DNA from: Nitratireductor sp.
GTDB taxonomy: Bacteria > Pseudomonadota > Alphaproteobacteria > Rhizobiales > Rhizobiaceae
Direction: 5' to 3'
Assembly (NCBI GenBank): GCA_020441855.1
Contig: JAGRLL010000028.1
Coordinates: forward strand, 1-47,045
DNA: 47,045 nucleotides
The position numbers and the translations under genes are program-made. Below, one piece after another: positions 17,340-25,794 of the stretch (the first letter of the stretch is position 1; each line of letters starts with the position of its first letter). A model generated the notes under the pieces. It saw only the letters and a list, made by a program, of their open reading frames with translations, searched no databases and was not told the origin of the DNA.

Positions 17340-17777
17340 TCGGCGGCCGCATGTCAGCCAAGCCCTCTTGATCACGGAAATCGGCACGCATCGCATTCTG
17401 CCCGCGCTCAGGAATCGTCGCACGCGAAAATCGTGCGCGGGAGAATGTCCACGCGCGCCTGGTAGCGTCGGCGCGTTGAATCGCAAGATTGACACAAGTC
17501 CTAAATAATGAGAACTTTTTGTTAGAAGGGTCGATCGGCAGCGTGCATGCGCCAGAATCGCAGAGGGAGCGATTAGTGCACTATCGGCCAAGCGGAGAAG
17601 GGGAATTGGTATCACAGCAGGTTGGGTTGTCGACATTCCATCATTTCCCGGCTTGACTGCATTGTTTGCTGCATCGTGGGATTTCGTTATGTGATGAATG
17701 AGGCTGCCGCGCCGCCGGGCCGACGACCTTGAGAACGGACGAAAAGTAGCTTGGTAAACCATAGGGAGGACACATCT
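17340..17777. promoter_or_regulatory. Region between the acyl-CoA operon and TRAP operon 1
   Basis: This 438-bp gap has no convincing gene. It contains a long stem-loop (17394-17447, listed separately), the motif AATAATGAGA at 17504-17513 shared with two other catabolic regions, and a perfect 10-bp palindrome TAGTGCACTA at 17574-17583 that extends as CGAT...ATCG with one bulged base. It presumably carries the promoter and operator of TRAP operon 1. A TTGACA at 17489-17494 has no good -10 partner at normal distance. Confidence 0.4.
17394..17447. repeat. Stem-loop 3' of the acyl-CoA synthetase gene
   Basis: Left arm 17394-17407 pairs with right arm 17435-17447: CATTCT with AGAATG, and CCCGCGC with GCGCGGG, 13 bp with one bulged G at 17400. 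The 27-nt loop contains a smaller inverted repeat (GCACG/CGTGC) that competes for two bases. It sits 55 bp after the stop of the synthetase and has no U-run, so an mRNA 3'-end stabiliser or Rho-associated structure is more likely than an intrinsic terminator. Confidence 0.6.
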
Positions 17778-18797
17778 ATGACCAACAGCAACAGCAAGGT
17801 AACGCGAAGGCAAGTCCTTAACGGGGCGCTCGGCGTTGCCGGAGCGGCCGTGCTCTGCGCGCCCGCGATCGCACGCGCCCAGACCCCGACCGTTTTTCGC
17901 ATCGCGACGACCGAGGCGATCGGCTCGCCCATGACGGTCCATTTCGACAAGGCGGCCGATCTGATCAGGGATCGCAGCGAAGGGAGCATTACGGTCGAGC
18001 ATTACCCGGCGGGTCAGCTGGGCAGCGTGAGCCAGCTCCTGCAGAACAACCGGATCGGCTCCGTCCCGTGCACGTCGCTGGGCTTTGACGTCGAAGGCGA
18101 ACTGTGCCCCGAAATCACCGCGCTGGCGCTGGGCTTCCTGATCCGCAGCTCCGAACATCTTGACAAGATCATGGGCGGCGATCTGGGCCAGGAGCTTTCG
18201 GACGCGGTCCTGAAGCGGACCGGCGTCGAATACACGACCTATGGCGAACGCGGCTACCACAACATTCTGTCGACCCGCAAAGTCGAAACCCTGGAGGAAC
18301 TCCAGGGCCTGAAGATCCGCACGCCGGAATCGGATATCACCCTCAATCTCTGGAAGAACCTCGGCGCCAGCCCGACACCGCTTTCCTATGTCGAGCAGTA
18401 CAACGCTCTTTCGACCGGTCTGATCGAAGGCATGTCGGCCGATCCGGAGCCGGTAAAGGGCTACAAGTGGTATGAGATCGCCAAGCACTACGCGATGAGC
18501 CGGCACTGGTACCTGCTCAAGGCTGTGCGCATGAACGGCAAGTGGATCAACTCGCTGCCACAGGAAAAGCAGGACATCATCCGATCGTCGCTGCGCGAGG
18601 CCTTCGCCGGCCAGCGCCAGGTTGCCCGCGAATCCTACTTCCAGACCCTGGAGGAACTGAAGGCGCAAGGCGTCGAAATCAACGAAATTGCGGATATCGA
18701 CGCCTGGCACCAGAAGAACATGCCGGTCATCGAGGCTTATGTAGAGAAATATCCGAGTTCGAAGGATATCGTCGAAAAAGTCCAGTCATTGGCCTGA
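17778..18797 (+). CDS. TRAP transporter substrate-binding protein (DctP), Tat-type signal
   Basis: A 339-residue DctP-family periplasmic receptor. The ATG at 17778 follows GGGAGGA with 7-nt spacing; an earlier in-frame start is rejected. The N-terminus has a twin-arginine motif, TRRQVLN, then a hydrophobic stretch and an ARA-Q cleavage site near residue 35. Tat export is therefore predicted, unlike the two Sec-type DctP proteins later in the window. Body motifs include HFDKAADLIRDRSEGSITVEHYP and LQGLKIRTPESDITLNLWKNLGASPTPLSYVEQYNALSTGLIEG (key conserved segment near residue 175). It binds an organic anion and delivers it to the fused DctQM protein encoded downstream after a stem-loop. The ligand is unknown. 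Confidence 0.92.
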   Translation: MTNSNSKVTRRQVLNGALGVAGAAVLCAPAIARAQTPTVFRIATTEAIGSPMTVHFDKAADLIRDRSEGSITVEHYPAGQLGSVSQLLQNNRIGSVPCTSLGFDVEGELCPEITALALGFLIRSSEHLDKIMGGDLGQELSDAVLKRTGVEYTTYGERGYHNILSTRKVETLEELQGLKIRTPESDITLNLWKNLGASPTPLSYVEQYNALSTGLIEGMSADPEPVKGYKWYEIAKHYAMSRHWYLLKAVRMNGKWINSLPQEKQDIIRSSLREAFAGQRQVARESYFQTLEELKAQGVEINEIADIDAWHQKNMPVIEAYVEKYPSSKDIVEKVQSLA

Positions 18798-18807
18798 TTG
18801 CTTTCAA

Positions 18808-18834
18808 GCGGGAGTGGACCCGGTTCACTCCCGC
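18808..18834. repeat. Intercistronic stem-loop between dctP and dctQM (TRAP 1)
   Basis: A perfect 9-bp inverted repeat: GCGGGAGTG (18808-18816), a 9-nt loop, CACTCCCGC (18826-18834). It starts 11 bp after the dctP stop. There is no U-run, so it probably protects the upstream dctP mRNA from 3' decay or causes partial termination, giving more receptor than membrane protein. The other two TRAP operons have hairpins at the same place. Confidence 0.8.
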
Positions 18835-18862
18835 ACGCGCGTCACCACTACGCTAAGGGTTA

Positions 18863-20782
18863 ATGAAGATGACAGACGTTTCCGGTTCCGTGGTGACGGC
18901 CGAAAATCGCGGTGAACCGCCATCCCGCTCCGGGATTGGCCGGATCTGGGCCACTTTCAACAATTCGATCGATCTGGCAGCGGTGTTTATCGTCCTGCTG
19001 CTCATCTGCGTGGTGCTTCTCCAGGTCTTCTGCCGCTACGTTTTGAACGCAGCCCTGCAATGGCCCGAAGAAGTCGCCTGCTGGACCTTTGTGTGGCTGA
19101 CTTTCATCGGGGTAGGCCTCGTCCAGCGCGACCACGGCCATCTGGCCATCGACTTCATTCCCGCCATGCTGTTCACCGGACGCTCGCGTCTGGGCTTCAA
19201 CATATTCGTGACGGCGATCGCCTCGTCCGTGTGCTTTGCCCTCGTCTATTACGGCTACCTCATGGTGGAGGGCTCGACCATGCCCTCGCCCGTAACGAAC
19301 GTCTCTTTCGGCGTTCTCTATGCCGCCGCTGTCGGCGGAGGCGCCCTGACCCTCGTCTACCTGGTCGTCGGAGGCGGCATCAATCTCGAAGGGGAATTCC
19401 CGCCGTCGCTCAGGCTCGCCTCGAATATCATCGGCATCCTCGTTGGCGCAGCCATTTTCGGCGCCATCTCCTCCGGCCTCGTCAATCCGCTGCTCACCGT
19501 CTCGCCGACCGCAGTCCTGATGATCTCGGCATGCGCGCTGATGGCGCTCGGCGTGCCGCTCGGATTCTCGATGCTTTTTGCGGTCTTTGCAGCGCTTGCG
19601 CCCGAGGGCGAATTGATCATGATGACCGCGCCGCAGACCCTGACGCAGGCTCTCAACTCGTTCGTGCTGCTGTCTGTCCCGTTCTACATGCTGGCCGCGT
19701 CGCTGATGAACCTCAGCGGCGTCACCGTGCGCCTGGTCGAATTCTCCACCGTGCTGGTTGGCTGGCTTCGTGGCGGCTTGGGTTATGTCAACATCGTGGC
19801 CAGTGCACTCATGGCCGGCATCACCGGCTCTTCCATTGCGGATGTGGCCGCGTTCGGGCGCATTCTCATCAAGCCCATGGAAGAGCAAGGGTACACGCGC
19901 ACATATGCGAGCGCGATCACCGCGACTTCCAGCACGATGGCCAATTTGATCCCGCCGGGCATCGGGTTCATCGTCTACAGCGCCATTGCCTCGGCCTCGA
20001 CCGGCGCGCTCTTCCTCGCAGGTGTCGTGCCGGGACTGCTCGTCGGTGTCGTGCTGTTCGCCATGAACTATTTCGTCGCCCGCAAGCTGTCGGTGATCGA
20101 GGTACCGGCGCTCAAGCAATCCTGGGGAAGGTCGCGTGTCTTCCTGCGCGCCCTGCCTGCGCTGGTGCTTCCCTTCGGCATCGTCTTCGGGATCAATCTC
20201 GGCATCTGTACGGCGACGGAAGCCGGCGCGCTCGCAGCCTTCTACGCGGTCTTTGTCGGCGCCTTCATCTATCGTGGCCTGAACTGGAAAGGATTTATTC
20301 CCGCGGTGCGCGAAGCCCTGATGGACACATTCACCGTCGCCTTCCTGATTGCGGTTGCCGCGCCATTCGGCTGGGTTCTCACCATCGGTCAGGCGCCCCA
20401 GCGCGTCGCCGCGGCGATCGTCGAATTCTCGGGCGATCCCATCGTGCTACTGCTGCTGATCAACCTGATGCTGCTCGTCGCCGGCTGCTTCATGGACATG
20501 ATCGCGGCGCTGGTCATCCTCGTGCCGATCTTCCTGCCGATGATCGCGGTCATGGGCATCGATCCGATCCACTTCGGGGTCGTCGTTATCCTCAACCTCA
20601 TACTGGGCGGCGTAACGCCTCCGTTCGGGCTCCTCATTTTCACGGCGGCCCGTGTGGGCAACGCACCGGTGGCGGCCGTCTTCAAGACCGCTTTCCCGAT
20701 GTTCCTCGGCTTGCTCGTTCTCCTTGCTGCCGTGACCTATTTCCCGGCGATCAGCCTGACGCTGCCTTCATTCTTCTGGTGA
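18863..20782 (+). CDS. TRAP transporter fused membrane protein (DctQM)
   Basis: A 639-residue fusion of the small (DctQ) and large (DctM) TRAP membrane subunits. Residues 1 to about 200 have four hydrophobic segments with the DctQ hallmark QVFCRYVLNAALQWPEEVA. From about residue 210 the DctM part follows, with LGVPLGFSMLFAVFA, the ALMAGITGSSIADVAAFG segment, the ATSSTMANLIPPG motif and VTPPFGLLIF near the end. It uses an ion gradient to import the anion captured by DctP. An alternative ATG lies six bases downstream at 18869 with better spacing to AAGGG. TRAP operons 2 and 3 have separate DctQ and DctM genes. Confidence 0.93.
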   Translation: MKMTDVSGSVVTAENRGEPPSRSGIGRIWATFNNSIDLAAVFIVLLLICVVLLQVFCRYVLNAALQWPEEVACWTFVWLTFIGVGLVQRDHGHLAIDFIPAMLFTGRSRLGFNIFVTAIASSVCFALVYYGYLMVEGSTMPSPVTNVSFGVLYAAAVGGGALTLVYLVVGGGINLEGEFPPSLRLASNIIGILVGAAIFGAISSGLVNPLLTVSPTAVLMISACALMALGVPLGFSMLFAVFAALAPEGELIMMTAPQTLTQALNSFVLLSVPFYMLAASLMNLSGVTVRLVEFSTVLVGWLRGGLGYVNIVASALMAGITGSSIADVAAFGRILIKPMEEQGYTRTYASAITATSSTMANLIPPGIGFIVYSAIASASTGALFLAGVVPGLLVGVVLFAMNYFVARKLSVIEVPALKQSWGRSRVFLRALPALVLPFGIVFGINLGICTATEAGALAAFYAVFVGAFIYRGLNWKGFIPAVREALMDTFTVAFLIAVAAPFGWVLTIGQAPQRVAAAIVEFSGDPIVLLLLINLMLLVAGCFMDMIAALVILVPIFLPMIAVMGIDPIHFGVVVILNLILGGVTPPFGLLIFTAARVGNAPVAAVFKTAFPMFLGLLVLLAAVTYFPAISLTLPSFFW

Positions 20783-20806
20783 TTCCAGCTTTGTAGAAAG
20801 TGAGAA

Positions 20807-21754
20807 ATGGAACAACGCAATCTAGGAATTTCCGGTCTCAAGGTTTCCCTTGTCGGGCTCGGTTGCAACAATTTCGGCCCCCGGATCGATCTCGATCAGA
20901 CACAGGCAGTGGTCGACAGGGCAATCGATTCCGGCATTACGCTCTTCGACACGGCCGACGGTTATGGCCGGGGCACCTCGGAGGAATTTCTGGGCAAGGC
21001 GCTCGGCTCGCGCCGCAGGGAAGTCGTGATCGCCACCAAGTTCGGTTTCCCGATGAGCGACGACGGCAAGCTGCAGGGCGCATCGCGTCGATACATCATG
21101 AATGCCGTCGAGATGAGCCTGCGCCGCCTCAACACCGACTGGATCGATCTCTACCAATTGCATCTGCCCGATCCCCTTACGCCGATCGAGGAAACCCTGC
21201 GCACGCTCGACGACCTGGTGAGCCAGGGCAAGGTTCGCTACATCGGCTGTTCGAACCTCGCTCCCTGGCAGATCGTCGAAGCGCAATGGACCGCGCGTTC
21301 CAACCACTATGCCAGCTTCGTGTCCTGTCAGGATGAATACAGCCTGATCACACGTGCCATCGAAAAGGAAAAGCAGGAGGTCATGCAAGCCTACGGATTG
21401 GGTCTGCTGCCCTATTATCCGCTGGCCGCCGGCATCTTGACCGGCAAATACAAGCGCAATGCGCCGATGCCGGAAGGCGCCAGGCTGACCAACAACGAAA
21501 AGGCCGCCCGGCGCTACATGACCGAGGCAAACCTGCTCCTTGCCGAAAAGCTTGAAGCCTTCGCGATGGCACGCGGCCACACGCTCGTCGAACTCGCATT
21601 CAGTTGGCTCGCTTCGCGGCCCTTCGTGTCGAGCATTATCGCCGGCGCCACGCGGCCGGAGCAGGTCGAACAGAATGTCACGTCTGCAAGCTGGAATCTG
21701 TCAGCCGAAGAGATCGAAGAGATCGCCGGCATTCTCGACGCGGCAGAAGGCTAG
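20807..21754 (+). CDS. Aldo/keto reductase
   Basis: A 315-residue TIM-barrel oxidoreductase. The catalytic tetrad is visible as Asp48 and Tyr53 (FDTADGYG), Lys78 (ATKFG) and His119 (YQLHLPD). The C-terminal NADPH-binding segment includes SIIAGATRPEQVEQN. It reduces or oxidises a carbonyl/alcohol pair with NADP(H). The gene starts 24 bp after the fused dctQM and is probably cotranscribed, which suggests it acts on the imported compound. The sequence resembles YajO/Tas-like AKRs, many of which have no assigned natural substrate. Confidence 0.9.
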   Translation: MEQRNLGISGLKVSLVGLGCNNFGPRIDLDQTQAVVDRAIDSGITLFDTADGYGRGTSEEFLGKALGSRRREVVIATKFGFPMSDDGKLQGASRRYIMNAVEMSLRRLNTDWIDLYQLHLPDPLTPIEETLRTLDDLVSQGKVRYIGCSNLAPWQIVEAQWTARSNHYASFVSCQDEYSLITRAIEKEKQEVMQAYGLGLLPYYPLAAGILTGKYKRNAPMPEGARLTNNEKAARRYMTEANLLLAEKLEAFAMARGHTLVELAFSWLASRPFVSSIIAGATRPEQVEQNVTSASWNLSAEEIEEIAGILDAAEG

Positions 21755-21896
21755 AATCTGTCAGGTTTGATTGGAATCGATCGAGGTTCGGCACTTCCTG
21801 CCTGGCGATGAGTGCCGGACGGCGTAGCGCCGGCAGGCTTCGCACGCTAGTTTGCCGACGGGGGCCCGAAACCGCACCTTTTCAGCAACCCGGACC

Positions 21897-22898
21897 TTAG
21901 AGGGCCAGGAGCCGCTCGTGCACCGCGCGGTCCAGTAGCACGCCTTCCTCGCGGTGGATTTCCCTTTCCCGGAATGAGCGTTCCGAGGGGATGCGAATCT
22001 CGCTGACGCCGGGCTGGCGCGGCAGCGATTTGATTTTCGAAGTCATCTCGGCGAGCTGCCGGTGGAACTCCGCCGACGGCATCAGGAGGTCCGGGCTGAG
22101 CGCGATGAAAAAGAAGCCCGAGTCGAGCACTTCCCCGGCGCGCGCCTTTGCGCCGGCAAGCACGCCGAAAGCCTGAACCATGACCGACAGCCCGTAGCCC
22201 TTGTGCCCCGCGAAGGGCAGTACGCCACCCTTTGCGATCTCGCGCGCCGATGTCGTCGGTTTTCCATCCTTGTCGACGCCCACACCTTCAGGGAACTCCT
22301 GGTTCAGCAGCGCCATAAGCAGCACTTCGCCCCACATCGTCATGGCCGTGCCCATGTCGAAGATGAGCGGGTCGGGCTTTCCCGGAAAGGCGAAGCTGAG
22401 AGGATTTGTGCCGAGCGCGGGCCGTGTTGCACCGATCGGAACGACGAGTCCCGGACCGCTCGCCGTGTGGAATCCGACGAAGCCCGCGCGGCTGATTTTC
22501 TCCAGATAGTAAGCGTTACGGCCGCTGAACCAGCTATTGTTGACGCCGACGACCGAGATCCCTGACGCCTTTGCTTTTTCGATTGCGATGTCCACGGCCT
22601 TGACGAGCGAGATGTAGCCGACATTGTTGCCACCATCCACAACGGCAGAGATGGGCGTTTCGTGCACGACCGAAACCGGGCGGCGCGGCTTCTGCAGTTC
22701 CGGGCTTTCGGCAATCGCAAGGATGCGTGGCAGGCCGGCGAAGTCGTAGCCGCACATCATGTTGTCGACCAGATGGTCGGTGACGGTACCCGCGTCCTCC
22801 TGCGACAACCCGATCCTCTCGAGCGCCTGACGGCCGAGCGCGCCGGCTTCCTCGATCGTCAGTTTGATCTTGTCGGATGTGATGACGTCGATGGGCAT
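21897..22898 (-). CDS. Ldh2/malate dehydrogenase-family oxidoreductase, atypical active site
   Basis: A 333-residue member of the family that includes malate/L-lactate dehydrogenase type 2 and ureidoglycolate dehydrogenase. Family segments are present: VVPIGATRPALGTNPLSFAFP, FDMGTAMTMWGEV and FAGHKGYGLS. The start at 22898 follows AAGAAGG; the longer frame is rejected. Aligned by eye with ureidoglycolate dehydrogenase, the SHG histidine is replaced by Ala54 (DFAGLPR), and the histidine of the GHSG/NSNHxG motif is replaced by Phe124 (NSWFSG). The Arg (Arg58) and the KGYG lysine are kept. The usual acid/base residues are therefore missing, so a different reaction or a binding role is possible. 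It lies downstream of an MmgE/PrpD gene. Confidence 0.85.
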   Translation of the reverse strand: MPIDVITSDKIKLTIEEAGALGRQALERIGLSQEDAGTVTDHLVDNMMCGYDFAGLPRILAIAESPELQKPRRPVSVVHETPISAVVDGGNNVGYISLVKAVDIAIEKAKASGISVVGVNNSWFSGRNAYYLEKISRAGFVGFHTASGPGLVVPIGATRPALGTNPLSFAFPGKPDPLIFDMGTAMTMWGEVLLMALLNQEFPEGVGVDKDGKPTTSAREIAKGGVLPFAGHKGYGLSVMVQAFGVLAGAKARAGEVLDSGFFFIALSPDLLMPSAEFHRQLAEMTSKIKSLPRQPGVSEIRIPSERSFREREIHREEGVLLDRAVHERLLAL

Positions 22899-23058
22899 GG
22901 GAGACCTTCTTGCGGGTTCGGTGTTTCGCAACCTGGGCAATCGGCTCCGGCAACCCGGCCCGCGCAGAAAGCATTTCTGTTCGGAACTGGCTGGCCGTGC
23001 CCGATAACGAAGGCCATTCGCAAGTCCGGCAAAGGTTCGCACGGACCCTGGATTGTCG

Positions 23059-24480
23059 TCAGGACGCCATTTCCGGCGTCTCGCCGGAACGGCTCCATTC
23101 CCCGGCGGCAAAGACCCTTTCGCAGGTCGGAAGATCCTGTGCCGACCCGAGCGAAGCGATGTTCTGCGTTCTCTCGAACATAAGCCGGGCTTCCTCCTCC
23201 GTATGGGTCCTCGCGGTACATTGCAGGAATTTCTCCCAGAGTTCCCCGGTCGAGAGGGGATCGAATGCGTAACCGCGAATGGATGCGATCGGTCCGCTGT
23301 CCAGTTGGGTCCCGTCGTTCAGCGTGACGGTAACCTGCTCCGTCGGCGAGTGCGCCGGATCGCGCGAATCGTACTCGTCCACCGGGTTCAGCTTGACCTT
23401 CGGGAAGAAAGACTGGATTTCGGGTCTCTGGACGACTTCGTCGCAGACTTCCTCGATACCCATGCGTCCCAGGACGGCCGCCGCCGCCATGGCAAACTGT
23501 TCGCTGAACTTCGCCTGCAGGCCGGTTTGCGGACGTTCATTCACCAGAACCGCGGTCTGGCCCTTGCCCATCGTGACCTCGATCCCCGCAATGTCGTCCG
23601 CCTTGATGGAAGCTTCCTTCAGCAGGCGGACCGTCGCGTCGAAGGAGCGCTGCATGAAGTAGCAGGTCGGGTAGCGCTTGACGCACAGGCGGTGCTCGAC
23701 GAGATGCCAGTGCGTACCGAGCTGCGACGGCGAATCCCAATCCGGCGAATCGTCAGGCGCGTAGGCCGTGAGAAAGCCCCGGCGGTTTTCGAAAACATCG
23801 AGGGCTGCCGTTGCACCTGCTCCCGCCAGCCGCGCCGATACCAGTCCGCTGCGCGCCGCCATGCCCGCATGATAGGGCTTCGTCATCGTGCCGAAATTCA
23901 CCGCCAGGCCGCTCGCCTGGCTGCCGGCCATTGCCAATGCGGCGGCAATGCGTTTTGCATCGAGCCGCCGCAACACCGTGGCTGCGGCCGCAGCGCCGAT
24001 GACGCCGAACAGGGAGGTCGGGTGCCATCCCTTGGAGTGGTACTTCCCGCTGCGACGCACCAGCTCCGCCCATACCTCGTAACCCGCGACATAGGCCGTG
24101 ACCATGTCCTTCCCGCTCGAACCGAGAATCTCGGCCTCCGAGAGGATGGTCGGGATCAGGATTGCACTCGGGTGACCGGTCAGGGCCTGATCGTCGTAGT
24201 CAAGCGCATGCGCGGCGGTGCCGCCAAGCAACGCGGCATCCGACGCGACGATGGCAAGCGGCGACAGGCAGGCGCGTACGCCATCCGATTCCGGCCCCAA
24301 GCCATTCGCCTTCGCCGCGATCTCGTTGCGCACAATGTTGACGATGGGTTCGCCCACCCCCGCCATGATGACGCCAATCGTGTCGGTGAACGCATCGGTT
24401 GCCAGCGCAACAGCGTCCTGCGGAATATGCTCAAAGCGGATTTGTTCGAGAAACTTGCTCAGATCGGCAGTCAGGGCCAT
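23059..24480 (-). CDS. MmgE/PrpD-family protein
   Basis: A 473-residue member of the family that includes 2-methylcitrate dehydratase, cis-aconitate decarboxylase and iminodisuccinate epimerase. Family segments include AFTDTIGVIMAG near residue 30, AAHALDYDDQ near 95, HPSAILIPTILSEAE, GYEVWAELV, GWHPTSLFGVIGAAAAA, and the C-terminal RVTVTLNDGT-like segment (EQVTVTLNDGTQL). The start at 24480 gives the usual N-terminus, though no strong ribosome-binding site is visible. Likely substrates in the family are di- or tricarboxylic acids. It is divergent from the isomerase/IclR pair and is followed at 160 bp by the Ldh2-like gene, possibly in one unit. Confidence 0.9.
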   Translation of the reverse strand: MALTADLSKFLEQIRFEHIPQDAVALATDAFTDTIGVIMAGVGEPIVNIVRNEIAAKANGLGPESDGVRACLSPLAIVASDAALLGGTAAHALDYDDQALTGHPSAILIPTILSEAEILGSSGKDMVTAYVAGYEVWAELVRRSGKYHSKGWHPTSLFGVIGAAAAATVLRRLDAKRIAAALAMAGSQASGLAVNFGTMTKPYHAGMAARSGLVSARLAGAGATAALDVFENRRGFLTAYAPDDSPDWDSPSQLGTHWHLVEHRLCVKRYPTCYFMQRSFDATVRLLKEASIKADDIAGIEVTMGKGQTAVLVNERPQTGLQAKFSEQFAMAAAAVLGRMGIEEVCDEVVQRPEIQSFFPKVKLNPVDEYDSRDPAHSPTEQVTVTLNDGTQLDSGPIASIRGYAFDPLSTGELWEKFLQCTARTHTEEEARLMFERTQNIASLGSAQDLPTCERVFAAGEWSRSGETPEMAS

Positions 24481-24784
24481 GCGTGTCAAACCATCAAAAA
24501 AATGCGCCCTGAAACCTGATTGGCAATGAACGGGCATTCTTCATCACATCCCACAATTTAGGAAAACTGTCAAATTTTTCTGTCACGCCACGGACCCTCT
24601 TATCGGCCTTGATTTTCCCATATATTCCCCTTCCTTCTTGCCACAACGTCAGCCTGACGCGGGTTTACTGAAATATTAAATCCGGTATTGTGAAATCTAG
24701 TTTCTATCATTGAGAATTCTCGGTGCTTTTCGGCTCCGGACTATCCACAGGGCAGTTGCGGTTGCGGCCCGAACACACCCGAGC
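24481..24784. promoter_or_regulatory. Divergent region with candidate IclR operators
   Basis: A 304-bp AT-rich gap between the MmgE/PrpD and isomerase genes. It contains the perfect palindrome GAGAATTCTC (24712-24721), the inverted repeat GAAATCTAGTTTC (24692-24704), a looser GAAAA-N9-TTTTC (24562-24579 region) and the direct repeat CTGTCA (24567-24572 and 24580-24585). An IclR-family gene lies two genes away on the plus strand, and such dimers bind short palindromes of this kind. No gene is seen in the gap. Confidence 0.4.
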
Positions 24785-25618
24785 ATGATGCCAATGCTGT
24801 CCCTTGCACCACTCACCCTCCTTCCGTGCTCTCCCGTCGAGATCATCGATGCAGCAGCCGGCGCCGGCTTTGACGCGGTGGGCCTGCGCCTGTTTCCGGT
24901 CATCGACACCGACATCGACGTCATGGCGTCGCCGGCATTGCTGCAGTCCATCAAGGAAAGACTGGACGAGACCAAATTGAAAGTTCTCGACATCGAAGTC
25001 GTTCGCGTCGGCCCCGAACTGGATGTTCCCGCAATGCTGCCTGCATTGCAGTTTGCCAGTGAAGTCGGAGCGCGCAATATTCTCGTAACTTCATTGTCCA
25101 GGGAGGATTATCGGGAAAATGAACTGCATCATACCGCGAACAAGCTAAACGAGCTGGCGGAAGTGGCTGGCGCATACGGTTTGAAGCCGATGCTCGAGTT
25201 CATGATTTTTCGCGGCGTGGCCACCATCGAGGATGCAGTTGCAATGGTTGAAAAGGCCGGACACCCCAATATTGGAATTTGTGTAGATGCCCTGCATCTG
25301 CAGCGCTCCGGCGGCAATCCATCCGCGCTCGCCAAGGTGGACCCGGCGCTGTTCTCATGCTTCCAGATCTGCGACGCCCCCCTGCTGCCGCAAGAGGACG
25401 TGCGCCGGGAGGCGCGCTATGGCCGCGTCTATCCCGGGGAAGGAGAACTTCCGCTCGCAGATATCCTGTCGGCCCTGCCCGCCGGCATCCCGGTATCCGT
25501 GGAAACGCCGACGGAATCGCGGAAAGACGTCTCTCTGGCCGACCGCGCAAGGGAGGTCGCACGCAGAACGAGTGAGGTCCTGGCCACCGCCGCACCCGGC
25601 GGTGACCGGTCAACTTGA
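24785..25618 (+). CDS. TIM-barrel sugar-phosphate isomerase/epimerase-family protein
   Basis: A protein of about 277 residues of the AP-endonuclease-2-like xylose isomerase superfamily. The metal-site residues follow the family order: Glu in MLEFMIF, Asp and His in GICVDALHLQRSGG, Asp in FQICDAP and Glu in VSVETPTE. The frame is open to 24710, but the ATG at 24785 (MMPMLSLAPLTLLPCSP) gives the expected barrel start; ATGs at 24788 and 24794 are also possible. Members isomerise sugars or inositol derivatives, and some act as dehydratases or hydroxypyruvate isomerase. The substrate is unknown. It precedes an IclR regulator on the same strand and is divergent from MmgE/PrpD. Confidence 0.82.
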   Translation: MMPMLSLAPLTLLPCSPVEIIDAAAGAGFDAVGLRLFPVIDTDIDVMASPALLQSIKERLDETKLKVLDIEVVRVGPELDVPAMLPALQFASEVGARNILVTSLSREDYRENELHHTANKLNELAEVAGAYGLKPMLEFMIFRGVATIEDAVAMVEKAGHPNIGICVDALHLQRSGGNPSALAKVDPALFSCFQICDAPLLPQEDVRREARYGRVYPGEGELPLADILSALPAGIPVSVETPTESRKDVSLADRAREVARRTSEVLATAAPGGDRST

Positions 25619-25794
25619 AACCAACATGCCGGGCCGAACCAATCGCGATGCGACAGCTGTCCGACACGCCAGCCGGTTTTCAACAGCAAGATGCTTTGCT
25701 TGGGCGTAACGCTTATGGTGCCGGGTTGAAAGCGTACAATATTCTTGCGAACGGCATCCAGACGCAACGCAATGGCTGCGGGAGGGACGATAAA

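Noticed and set aside
17489..17517. TTGACA as a -35 element for TRAP operon 1
   Set aside because: No acceptable -10 hexamer at 16-18 nt; the AT-rich stretch 9 nt away fits better as part of the shared AATAATGAGA element.
16878..18710. 610-codon minus-strand ORF spanning two genes and a gap
   Set aside because: Antisense to the synthetase ATP-grasp region and dctP, both unambiguous; low-complexity His/Arg/Asp-rich translation.
19060..20796. 578-codon plus-strand ORF inside dctQM
   Set aside because: Out-of-phase reading of the DctQM gene; extremely Arg/His/Ala-rich without hydrophobic segments.
21813..21835. Terminator between the converging AKR and Ldh2-like genes
   Set aside because: Inverted repeats TGCC/GGCA and GGCG/CGCC are short and bulged, with no T-run on either strand; left unassigned.
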